Source: Paraspadella gotoi
Taxonomy: Eukaryota; Chaetognatha
DNA length: 64,000 bases
Assembly: GCA_051294375.1 (NCBI GenBank)
Contig: CM119268.1
Span: forward strand, 16,707,181 to 16,771,180
Direction: 5' to 3'
Below, piece after piece: positions 31,598 through 57,900 of the stretch. The notes under the pieces are model-generated. The model had not been told where the DNA came from. It searched no databases and worked only from the letters and a program-made list of their open reading frames with translations. How positions within the stretch are numbered: the stretch's first letter is position 1; each line of letters starts with the position of its first letter. A program made the position numbers and the translations under genes.

Positions 31598-33015
31598 TCA
31601 GCATCCTGTATAATGCTGTCGCTGGTTAAACGGAGAGTATCTGCTCAAAAATGTTCCATTGGTACAAAATATCCCGTAGATGACGCAGAGAAGAAACATG
31701 CCAACGACCGATCCCCAAAGCGCCTTCAATGACCAAGGGGCCTCCTTCAACGGCTCGTAAACTGTCACCCAGAAGACTTGCTTACGAGTCACAGGACTGG
31801 CGCCGCCGCAATCGAAGACACAGAGGAACTCGCCCATCCACTTCCGGTCGAGACTCATCTCGCCGAGAACGAGGTTCCCGACCGAGTTGACGAGAGGTGG
31901 GATGCCCGAATGGGAGGGGGAGAAAGTCCAGCTAATACGAGTTAGGAAGAGGAAATGGGATGTAAAAAAATGGGAGAATCAGAAAAATAGGTGAATAAAA
32001 AGTGACAGAGTGAGAGAATCTTGATTGAAAGCTACGTTATTTTTACTAATTAGTCTGTCCAAAGTCAGGGGCAAGATAGCTTATATATTAAATGAATGGG
32101 TTAATTTTACTTTCGCTGACCGGGGTTAGGGAGGTTAAGGGTTGTTTAGAGGTAAGGTTTAGGGTTAGGGGTCATTAGGGTTAAAAGGGTTTAAGGTTAG
32201 AGTATTTAAGTATTTTTTTTTTAAATAAATGTTTTTAAAGTTTTTTAAAAGATGCCAAAACCGCAGTCAGCAAAAATAAAATTTAATCAAATGAATTATA
32301 AGTAATAATTTAATTTGCTAACAAGGTTAAAAGGGGGTTAAGGGTAACTTCGGGGTGGTTTAGTGTAAGATGTAATTAAAATAAGTAAAGTAAAGTAAGT
32401 AAAATTTAGCCCGAATAATTTTAATATGGTTGTAAGAATTTGATACAGAATAAAGTATCACAGTTTACGTGGGAAAAGAAAATTTGTTTAGACGGGGCAA
32501 GATAGCTTATTTATTAAATAAATGGATAATTTTTATATTGGTTGTACCAATTTCATAAAAACTAAGCAAACAGTTTATAAACAGTCCTTAAATAAGAATA
32601 AAACAAATGACTAAAAAGGCAAGCATCCTGAATAATTTAGATACAAAAGAAAATGAAGAGAATAACTATTACGAAGATTGATAGTAGCAAACTGAGTTAA
32701 TTAAATTTCGCTCGTCATGTTTATCCCTCGAGTTCTAACATAAAACAGTTAGGATTACCTGCTGGTAAAATTGAACCCTTTTGTCTTCCGCCAGTTTTCT
32801 CCGAATTTAGGATTAAATCCCCACCGTAGGTTTTGTGGACGTTCGTCTCCTTCATCGCCACATTTCAAACTGAGAAAACTGCCCGGGTGACCGAAAACGT
32901 CACGAGCATACCATCGGTCAGCGGGACATCCGCCGGAATCGGCCGTTGTGGCGAGGGTTGAGATGGCAAGGACGATGCGTAATTGTAACGACTTCCGGTT
33001 TGAGCACGACCACAT
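31598..33015 (-). CDS. Single Ig-domain type I membrane protein
   Basis: Two exons, 33015-32759 and 31931-31598, join in phase 2 to 196 aa. The N-terminus has a basic then hydrophobic signal-like segment (LRIVLAISTLATTADSGG). The ectodomain has Ig hallmarks: LKC (B strand), NLRWGF (C strand Trp), and DRKWMGEFLCVF (F strand Cys with the D.G.F.C pattern). A membrane helix follows (LWGSVVGMFLLCVIYGIF) with a short cytosolic tail of about 20 residues and no signalling motif that I see. Extra cysteines near both ends may form a further disulfide. NFTS in the linker is a possible N-glycosylation site. No family beyond the Ig superfamily is recognised. The intron carries dispersed repeats and TTAGGG-like DNA. 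Confidence 0.75.
32003..32100 (+). repeat. Repeat family A, copy in the Ig-gene intron
   Basis: Matches the 9340-9482 copy from the GAGAATCTTGATTGAAAGC phrase to AAATGAATGG, with a shorter, different middle. A second fragment lies at 32490-32560 and includes the terminal hairpin at 32537-32551. Confidence 0.7.
32110..32365 (+). repeat. Degenerate TTAGGG-like sequence
   Basis: Clusters of GGTTAGGG, TTTAGGG, ATTAGGG and GGTTAAGGG words at about 32110-32215 and 32325-32365, in one orientation, between two family A fragments. This resembles a decayed interstitial telomere-type repeat, but it is too degenerate to be certain. Confidence 0.4.
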
Positions 33016-33723
33016 GATGTTTTTGTTATTTTCTCCCTTCCAAAGTTTTCGAGGTCTTTTCGTTTTTGATAGATGGGATCAACCCAAAAGGCTCCGTGCT
33101 AATGAGCTGCCGAATCGATCAAAACGAACGACTGTACTCTCAGGCTTTACATTTTTCTTCTCCGTAAGTATATCACGTTTCAATTCGACTTACCCAAGAT
33201 GTAAATAGAGAAAGCGAAAGGCGTGTTCATGATTAGTGCACTTACCTGGAACCTACCTGGCGGCGGGCCAATCGACACGCAACAAATCCCGACCACAAAA
33301 GTATGGATGATCTTTTGTTAAAAATCAAAGTGAAAAGGAAATTGTCATCGAGCGGATAAAAGGCCAAACTCGAGAGAAAGTCAAACATATGGCTTAATTG
33401 AGAGTCATAGTACTTAAAAATGTTTTTCCAAAGAGAAACTTACAGTTGAAGTTGTTAAACATTTAAAATTTAATTATTCCTTTAATAAACGTTTTTAATC
33501 ACTTACAATACCCTGGTACCAATGAAACCGGAAACTTGGCAAGGAGTTAATTTTTATTAAATAATCTCTAATAATCTCTAGTAAGAGACCGGTCGTAAGT
33601 AGCCTTACCAGGTTTACAATATGAATATCTTGTTTTTATTAAGTTTATTCTTTTTCTGAAGATGGCTTCTTTAAAGTCTTTCCGTCCTTTACAGGTTCTC
33701 GAAGTCCCCTTGCTAAGAGGCCA

Positions 33724-35648
33724 ATGGCGTCGCGAAATTCTTCCTCCGAAGAGGGCGGACCTTTCACCTGCGTCATTTGCGGTCAACAGGATCACGACGA
33801 GGCTTCGATGAGGCATCACCTGGATGTCGACCACGCCGCCGTGTGCTGCCCCATTTGCAGCATCGTCACCCTCACGGTCGTTGAGATGGAACGCCACGTA
33901 AATGATCAACACCTGGCCTCAATGTCTCCGACGGTGCGTCAGAAAGTTACCGGCGGCGCTAGGAAATCTCAACAGAGCGAGCCCGAATCTCCAGTAGGCC
34001 GTCCCGAGACGTCGATTGACGAAGTTGAAGTTCGAATGCCGAAAGTCGCCGCCTCCGACCAAGTCAATCAATCATCGGACGTGGAATGCCCTTTCTGTGG
34101 ACTTAGTGGGGTCGATGCCAGTGAGATGGAAAGTCACGTCAATACCGAGCATTTGGATAAACTATCTCCGTCGACGAGCGGGACCTTTGGACACGACTGC
34201 CCTCTATGTGGCCTCTCTTTGGAGACTGTCTCTGCTTTGGAACTGCATACGCACACTGACCATTGTGATGTCCGGAGTCCCGATTCGGAAAAGGCGTCAA
34301 GCTCAAGACAAGTAAACCGTAAATCTGTAATTTTATGAGTAAGTTATAAATTTATAAGAAAAGTAAGTTATAATAACTCTCAAATTATGAAAAAAATAAT
34401 TTCTATAAATAAACTAATGCCTTGGTACTCGTTTTGAAAGGTTGATTCTGTGATTATAAAATACTTTATTATTTCTATTCTGTCAGTGGGGCCGATTTCG
34501 TGATTTGCCCATATCCGAGACGGAGGTGTGCCCCTCATGCGGTATCGGTCCATTCGCCGACAGGGCCGACTTCATTAAACATTTTGACCAACATCATTCT
34601 CTTCATTCCTCGAAATCTTTGGAAGATGACTTAAGGCGATACGGATCTGATCAACGATCCCTTCGTCTGGTCCGTGACAGGAACGACCTTGACGGCGGCC
34701 TTTCGGCCACGCCAGGCATCATGCCAGTTCTTCGCGCCTTCTCAGTTGCCACGGCCTCGGGCCGCCGAATGTGGATTTGCGACGACTGTGTCCATTTCGC
34801 CTCGACTCCCGCGGACAGGGGCTGGGGCTGCGGTTATCGCAACTTGCAAATGTTGTTGTCCTCCATGTCGGTCGATCCGACTTTGCCTTCCGAATTGTTT
34901 GAGATCGAGAAGGAGGCTCTATCGTTCTCATCACCATCTTCATCTTCCGCGGGGAGCCAGGTCCTCGTACCCTCGATACTTCGACTCCAAGTAAGTAAGG
35001 ATCGGGTGAGGTGGTTACGCCGATCCCGGCTATTTATAAACATTTTATATAATTTCATCGTCTGGCAGGAGTTGATCGAGACGGCGTGGGAAAATGGCTT
35101 CGACGAGACGGGCGCCTGTCAGTTAGGACGATCTCTGCGAGGTACTCGGAAGTGGATTGGCGCCACGGAAATCGTCGCTCTTCTCTCTTTTCTCGGCGTC
35201 TCTACTCTCTTGGTGGACTTTTACAGACCCACCGGACCAAACGACACGCACCCACGCCTCTTGGAGTGGGTGAAAGGGTATTTTGAAGGGGCGGTCCGAC
35301 GACATCCTCTTTTTCTTCAGGTGAGACGATGGCATAAAATAATAATTTGTCGATTTTATTGCATTAATATTTTTTGCATTTCAGCACCAAGGTCATTCTC
35401 GCACCATAGTCGGCCTTGAAGAGGACGGCGAGGGGAGTCACGACTTGCTGATCTTCGATCCAAGTAGTGGATTAGCGCAGATAAAGCTGCTGCAAATATT
35501 GGACAATTTGCCGCAAAAGCTCGGCATGCTGCGTCGCACTACATCATCGTTGCGTTTTCGTCAATATCAGCTGGTGGCCGTGAAAGGCGCTTTGACTCAG
35601 GAGGAGAGGGAAATAGCTAAAGACATTCGATCTGTGAGAATTCCATGA
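33724..35648 (+). CDS. ZUP1: ZUP1 (ZUFSP) zinc-finger ubiquitin peptidase
   Basis: K63-linkage-specific deubiquitinase linked to genome maintenance in other animals. Exons 33724-34311, 34487-34990, 35069-35320 and 35385-35648, all phase 0, give 535 aa (human protein about 578). Five C2H2-type fingers occupy the N-terminal ~225 residues (CVIC, CPIC, CPFC, CPLC and CPSC, each with a distal His pair). The papain-fold catalytic domain follows: RGWGCGYRNLQMLLSS holds the nucleophile Cys, HQGHSRTIVGLEE the catalytic His and LIFDPSS the catalytic Asp. The end, YQLVAVKGALTQEER...RIP, matches the family C-terminus. All triad residues are intact, so an active enzyme is expected. The Ig gene is head-to-head about 700 bases upstream. 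Confidence 0.95.
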
Positions 35649-37231
35649 CATTTTGTTATTTTTATTATTTATTTTATTATTTTGTACTGTTATTAAATTT
35701 TTTGACTAAAAATGTTTTTAAAATTTTAATCAGGAAGTAAACTTATGAAACTTCCTGCTTTGAATTTCATCTGCTGAGACAATATTTCGAATAAACTATA
35801 CAGATTATTTTCTTTTATACTACTTAATACAATTTTATTTTAATTTTTACTTTTTTTGCAAGTAGCTTTCTGTGAGACAGACTTTAATCGTAAAAGTGTT
35901 TTATATTTGGCAATTTAATTAAAATTCAATTTCCGAATAAAAACTTTTATGTAATAACTGCAAATAATATCACGTAGAACTATGAATAAAGACAACATAA
36001 GTTGACAATTGCATAGTAACATTTAAGATGTAAAAGCATAAAAGCAATCGCTTAAATCACAATGACAAATATTTTTTTTGTTAGTGATAAATTTTTTTGA
36101 TAAAAAAATTCATCAATGTACCCAATCACTATGCGACTATACGACAGTAAAATGTTTTGAGTCCGTATGCTTCAAAGTTTCCAAATGTATGCAAAAAAAT
36201 TAACAATTTTATTCCAACTTAAGATGGGATAGGGAAGTCCCGATTTTAATATGAACACTGGGATTTTGTCCTGATTCTTTTTTTTCAGGAATTTTAATAT
36301 CAATGGTCATTTTTCTTTTTATGCAATATAAATTAAGACATTGCTCGTGTAGACTACGTCTAAAAAGTATGATAGTTTCAAGCCAAGTTTTAAAATCGGA
36401 ATAAAGGGATTGCAATCGTTTTGTGATAATGGCCTTATTATGACTAATCTACAAAATGTGTTGCAAGAAAAATACAAACGACATGTTGAGCAAGTAATAA
36501 ATTTAAGGCTTATCACGGGGATTTATAATTTGATACTGCAAAAAGTTCGGTTGATATTTTATTTATTAAATTTATATCCGTCGCGATACGAGTATACAAA
36601 CTTCAAATTTAAAAGTTGTTTACCGTCCGTTTTAAAGTTTTTAAAAGCAGTTATTTACAAAATTAACCTTTTAATTTAAAAAAAAAAAAATTAATATTCA
36701 ATATTACGATATCAAGGCATCGTTGTTATTCTTATGTTTCTTAAAGCTTACTAATTGGCAGCTTTTAACCAATTACAGATTTCACCCTCATTTCATGAGC
36801 CTCAGAATTATAAAAAAATATTATCGGGAACCATAAATGTATAAAATGACTGGCTTTGCTTAAAAGTGCAGGTTTTCATTTCAAATAGGATAAATAATAT
36901 TACCAATGTTTGACTGGGAATCAACTTATTTAGTACGGTTTAGTCAACCGTGGGTTATCCAAATGGAAAACTGCACGCCTTTTGCAATCCATTCGACAAA
37001 ACTGTCGAAAATGCGATATTTTTTAAAAAAATTTTAAATTTTCAAATACGTATTTTCTTCTGCTTTATGCAAGATACAATAAATAGTACATTTTTTCAAG
37101 CTCGGCGTGTATCGACTAAGCATTACGAACCAATCTATGGCGAGAAGACTTTGAAAATATTTTCATATATTTAATAAATCGCGGTAAAAAAAATAGTTAA
37201 CACACAAAAGAGCCTTTCATGTTAGTTATCG
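35649..37231. other. Intergenic between ZUP1 and nuclear receptor 3' end
   Basis: AT-rich unique DNA. AATAAA at 35790-35795 is a suitable poly(A) signal for ZUP1, about 140 bases after its stop. No gene or transposon family is recognised in the remainder. The short frames at about 36209-36679 and 36950-37174 show no conserved motif. Confidence 0.55.
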
Positions 37232-52577
<15,346 letters not shown>

Positions 52578-52749
52578 CTTGCGCGGCGAAGACGGCGATG
52601 ACGACGACGACGACGACGACGACGATGAGGACGACGACGCAGGGGAAGAGAGCGACGAGGATTGGGGAGGCGAGGGGCAGACGGGAGGCGGAGAAGGAGT
52701 GGACGAGGAGGTCGCTCGGCGGGGGAAAGGAGGCGAAGGGGGGGCGCCA
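52578..52749 (-). other. In-frame 5' extension of the receptor coding exon
   Basis: The receptor frame stays open upstream of the 52577 ATG for 57 codons (Ser/Pro-rich, poly-Ser) up to a strong acceptor, a CT-rich tract ending CCCTCCAG|TGG at 52749. The phase there is 2, which fits the donor at 57590. The ATG may therefore be internal or an alternative start. Confidence 0.45.
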
Positions 52750-53425
52750 CTGGAGGGAGAGGGAGAGAGAGAAAGAGAGGAGAGAGATTAGGAAAAGATT
52801 GAACAACAACAGGGTAAAATCTAGGAATAGGAAAAAAGAGAGGAAAGAGATTAAAAAAGAATCGTGGTTTTTGAAAATATTGTAATTACTCCTAATGCGA
52901 ATTTAACTATTAAAACACAAATTGTACCAATCGGTTTAATGAATTTGTTTGAATTGTTAAAAATATAAAACAGACTGACCCAATTATAGCTCTGAGAAGG
53001 TTACCTAAAACGTTTTTGTAAAAACTTGCTAATTTCTGATTTTTATTTCCAGATGAAAGGACGAGAAACTGGAGAAAAAATTCGCGCCATTTTATTAAGC
53101 GATAAATATTTGATAAAACTTCCTCGAGATTCTCTGGAATCCCGATTTCACTTGGGGTCTACAAGAGATGAGTTCGGGTTTTACGGTTCGATCCACCGAT
53201 CGCTCGCCCGCACTGTCGCCTGGTGGCCGCCCGCCCGGTTGCCTGGCTGCCCGTCTGGCTGGCTGCCCGCTCGACTCGTCGTCCGAATGACGACCGCTTA
53301 CCGCCCTCTCGTGGCTCCTTTCCTCCTGTCAATAAATTACTTTTGCAAGACTTGCGACTCTTTCCTTTTTTCTTCTTCTTCCCTTCGTCCGACTTTTATT
53401 TTTTTTCCCTCACTCTGTCTCGAGC

Positions 53426-53426
53426 C

Positions 53427-53457
<31 letters not shown>

Positions 53458-53511
53458 ATGTTTTTTTTTTCTTTCTTTCTTTCTTTCTTTCTTTCTTTAT
53501 GCTTTCTTTTT

Positions 53512-53551
<40 letters not shown>

Positions 53552-53560
53552 TCATTCTTT
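53426..53560. repeat. (CTGT)n and (CTTT)n microsatellites
   Basis: Short CTGT run (about 53426-53456) followed by interrupted CTTT runs to about 53560. Confidence 0.9.
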
Positions 53561-55059
53561 TAGTTTTTCCTGGCCATCGATTTTTAATTTTGTCAGAACG
53601 TTTTACTCATTTTTACCCTATTTTTTTGACACGCTAAACGTTTCTGATTACGCGAAGTAGATTGTGTGAATCAAAAAACTAGTAATATCAATAGTTAGTG
53701 TTATGTCTCGAATAGACGGAAAAAAATCCTCGTTAAAAATTCATTCGGGAAGTGAGGTAACGAAGCCTTACCAGTGGCATTGTCACCGTCGAACATCTCG
53801 AAAATAATTATTTTTTATTTAATATGTTTGAAAGGGAAAATACAAAAATTCAGAATGCGGGTTCCGCTTGTATGCACATCAAGTAAAAAATGTTTTTAAA
53901 AGTTTTGGCACTTCCATGTCTTGGGGCTAGGGGGCAAAAGGGCGAATTAAAAAATTTTACCTTTTAATCAGTAAACAATGACATTCAAGATGAGTAGATT
54001 TTAATTTTTTTTTTTCTTCACTGAAATTTTTATTTAAAAAGAAATAAAAGAAAGCTAAAAATAAATTATCTTTTTTCTATTTAAAAAAAAATTATCAATA
54101 CAATTTAACACAATGATGTCTTGCTTAGTCAAATATGTCCCCAGCTATGTAATTTTTTAAAATTTTTATTATGATAAACAAGCAGTGTGTCAAGCTTTTT
54201 TGTTGCAGTTGAAAGATAATGAAAAATGACGATTTTTCTCCACAGACAAGAAGGTAGACGTCCAACTGTTTATATTAAGCTGAAAACATTTTTGTATTTA
54301 TCATTTTTTAAATATTCAAAAAAACACTTTTATCAAGCTACTACATTAAATTTTTGCTTGTTTTTTACTTTAAACTGAAAATGCAAGCAATTTTATGCAG
54401 TAGAGAAAATTTAATGGTAATCAAAATGTAATTTAGTCCTTCCTTTTTCAATTTAAAGATTTAGGCATTTCCCAGGAGGGAATCACTACCAGCGGTCCCG
54501 AAATGTCACACTCCACTAGTCATTATCTTCAGCCCATGGACAAGCCAATGAACCCGAGACCTATCGCAAACGTTCCCACCTTGCCAACCTCGGGGGCGGA
54601 GGCCAGCTCATTTAAGACTCTTCTCTCAACATATTTAATTTTCACTAACTCATTACTACCTATCCCTATTACACTTTATATTTCTTCTATTTCAATTTCA
54701 ACTTCTTTAACTCATTAATTATTTTATCAATGTTACTATCAGGTTTAACTATTAAGTTTGGTTATTTTATTTCTCTCGTATCATTTGTTTACATTACAAA
54801 AAAATCGTACGAAGATTTATTCTCTTACCCTGTGTCGTCTCTTTCTTCGTCCGTCTCCCTCTCTCCTCCTCTCTGTATTTCAAAATTTCATCCAAACTTC
54901 TTGTTCCCCTGATCTTACTTTACTTCACCTGTCCTCATTATCTGACCACTGTCCTTTGGCTCAATTCTTTTTGTTTGGAAACTCCCTTTTTTTTCTGTCT
55001 CCTCTCCTCTCGTCTCTACTCTCTCTCCTAAACTAATGTTAAAAGGTAAAATATTGATG

Positions 55060-55140
55060 TGTCATAACTGATGAAGACTCTAAAACTCAGAGTCGAAACA
55101 TGGTCTTTATCAACATATACAATTCGTTGACTAGAAAACA
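55060..55140 (+). mobile_element. Retroelement-like tail with hammerhead-like core
   Basis: At 55068-55099, CTGATGA is followed by a perfect 6-bp stem (GACTCT ... AGAGTC, 7-base loop) and GAAAC. This is the order of the hammerhead ribozyme core. Downstream sequence (TCGTTG then GAAAACAAA) is shared with 61934-62015, so the two are members of one dispersed family. One extra A precedes the stem and the flanking stems are unclear, so activity is not implied. Confidence 0.4.
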
Positions 55141-57589
55141 AATAAAATTGCTTTTTTCTCTCCCCTAAATTCAAAACGCACAACTAAATTGATAGTTTGA
55201 TACACAATTTAAGAAAGAAAAACAACAAATTTCATATAGCTTCAATGAAATTTTAATGCAAAAAAACTGTTATACTTTTAACTCCGATTTAAATAAAGGC
55301 TGTGTAAAGATTTATGGATAAAATTTAATAAAACTTTTTTAGAAAGGTGTCCCATGATTAGGGCTTAAGTTTAATACCTCGCCCACGTTCCTATCTCTTT
55401 TCTTTCAAAAGTTATTCAAGAAAATAACTTTTTTTACCGTTAGAGAACTAAAGATTTGAACTACACAGTACAAATCTTTGTTAAAATAAAAATTTCGGCA
55501 GAGCAGGAGTATCTCAATTTATCCTATTGGTACAATACCTAAATTTCAAAATAAAACCTAAAAGAAAAATTTTCTGCCCTCTTGAGACTTATGACTATCA
55601 GTGTACCCAATTGTCTTACTCATTTATGGATTATGATGGAAGAAATCAGTGAAACGTTTCCTCTTTTTTTTAAATAGTTTGTACTAGCTCGTCAGAAATC
55701 TAAGAAGAAACTCGAAAATTTTATTCTGACAAATTTTGCCTTTCAAGGCTGACGTTTATGACTATATCTCTGAAATCATTGTAGGAATTTAAAAACGGTT
55801 TTTTGCAAGTGAATATTGATATCATCCTCCAGGGACCGGCATAAAAATATATAAAAAATATATATGATATTAGCTCTCGGGTGAGGTATCTAATTCTGTT
55901 TACTTTTTTTGTTTTTCTTTTCCTCTCTTTTTATCTTTTTTCCATAACCCGACTTTCCCCCTTTACTTTTAAAGTTGTCGAAGATGCTAGACTCAAACTC
56001 AAAGTGTCCAAAAACGTGAAAGCAGATAGCAAACGACGATAACGTCCAAGACAACGTCGACGACGACGACGACGACAACAACAACAACAAAAAAACGGAA
56101 ACAAACTGCCGACGCGAAACGAACGAACGAACGTCTTGAAACGAACGATGATTAGGAAGAGACCGGTTTGACTTTTTTTCTTCTTACCATTTAAGTTAGT
56201 AGATACGTAAAACTGGAAAAAAAGAACGACGTTTAAAATCTAAGGAATCTTTTGCAATCAGAGCAGGTAAATCGACAGTTGAGCGTTGAAAAAATCGGAA
56301 ACCCTGGTGATTCGTTTCCGCGAAGCAAATAGGGAAGAAACAAGCCCGTGAAAATTTCAAAATATTGTTGTTTCGATGTCGTGTTAAAAGAAAAGAAAAG
56401 AAAAGAAAAGAAGAGAAGAGAATGTTGGGTAGGAAATTGATCGAAGAGAAGAAAAGAAAGAAAAAGACTCGCGATGGCGTTGGATCGTCAGACGAAAATG
56501 GGAAAACGACGATTTTCCTCTTTGTCGTCGTCTTTATATATAGAAGTTGTCCTTTTTACCTCTGACGTTTTCATTGTCGCTGTCGTCTTCTCTTTGTTGC
56601 CAACATTTTTGTCGTCTTTGACCTCAAGGCTGTTTTTGTCGTCGTCGTCGTCGTCGTCGTCATCACCAATTTCCATCTCCGAATTCATCCGATTTCTCTC
56701 TGAAGATCGAAACCCGAAATGGACTTTTCTTTTCATTCTCTTCTTTTTTCTTTCTTTATCTCATTTTCTAAAAAAAAAAATAGAGGACGACGACGACGAC
56801 GAGGACGACGACGAGGACGACGACGAATTCTCCGCCGATGCTTCCACGATTTCTGAGAAAAGAGAATCGGAGACGCGAAGAAAACGATGTTTGAACGACA
56901 ACAACAACGACAAAACACAGATGCAGCAAGGATGACAATAACAAAGAAATATGAAAGGCGTTGATGGTATTGCCGTCGTACGGCAGAAACGGAGGGGAAA
57001 GGGCGTTGAGGAAAAAAAAGAGCATCCTAAAAAATGACAACGGAAAGATTTGAGAATGACGACGACGACGACAGCGCGAAGGAAAAAGATACGTCGTTGC
57101 AAGGAAGAAACTTTTCTACATTTTTTAAGAAACGAGAGAAAAAAATAAAGGAAATAGAGACGAAAAAAAGAAAAGAAATTTAAGTAAAAAACAAATACAA
57201 ATAATAGCTATGTAATAAAAAAGAAATAAAGGCGGATAAGAAAAAGATGAGACCGATGATGAGGGTCAGGGAGACGAAAAAGTAGACGAGAAAGTCTTGA
57301 TGACGTGAGAGCGAGGATACTCAATCGAGGGAGTGAGATGAGAGAGCACGAAGGACGGTGGTATTTGGCAGATGTCAAATGGCAGATGATGATGTACGTT
57401 TAAAAGAGAACAGAGGTGGACAAAGATGACGATGACTTAAGATGACGGATGATGACTATTGACAACGATTAGACAACGTCAACGACAATGATTGAGAACA
57501 ATAATTTATAAGTAACGTAACATTGTCGACCGTGAAACCGACCGACCGACCGACAACGAAACCGAGTCTTCGAAACGCGGCGGTCTCAC

Positions 57590-57782
57590 CTTTTGGATTC
57601 CGATTGTTTTTCTCTTCTCGGTTGGCATCGAAATCGGCGCTGATTAAATTCCTCGCGCAGAGCGTCGCGGCGTCGCGTGGGGGCGGACGTGGTGTCGGAA
57701 GAGGGCGCCGGCGGCGGCGGCGTTGTTGGCGGCGGAGTGAGGAGGGCGGCCGATGTGGAGTGTAGAGGCTGTGATGGCGCGA
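57590..57782 (-). other. Candidate upstream coding exon of the nuclear receptor
   Basis: Read on the minus strand, a (CT)n tract ends CCTCCCCCCTAG|TCGCGCC at 57782. An open 63-codon stretch, Ala/Pro/Ser-rich then basic, runs to a good donor CCAAAAG|gtgaga at 57590. It enters in phase 1 and leaves in phase 2, matching the 52749 acceptor, so both join in one frame. That would add an A/B-domain segment to the receptor, and a further 5' exon would still be missing. It could instead be 5' UTR. Confidence 0.4.
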
Positions 57783-57790
57783 CTAGGGGG

Positions 57791-57900
<110 letters not shown>

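Larger units (their letters stand above)
52790..57589. other. Long intron or 5' region with low-complexity DNA
   Basis: No supported gene. Includes (CTGT)n and (CTTT)n at about 53426-53560, GAC/GTC-rich low-complexity stretches near 56040-56085, 56640-56665 and 56785-56830, and a retroelement-like tail at 54480-55150. Frames in the triplet repeats are artefacts. Confidence 0.55.

Noticed and set aside
36209-37174. Possible transposase remnant between ZUP1 and the receptor
   Set aside because: Short AT-rich frames on both strands show no catalytic motif, terminal repeats or second copy in the window.
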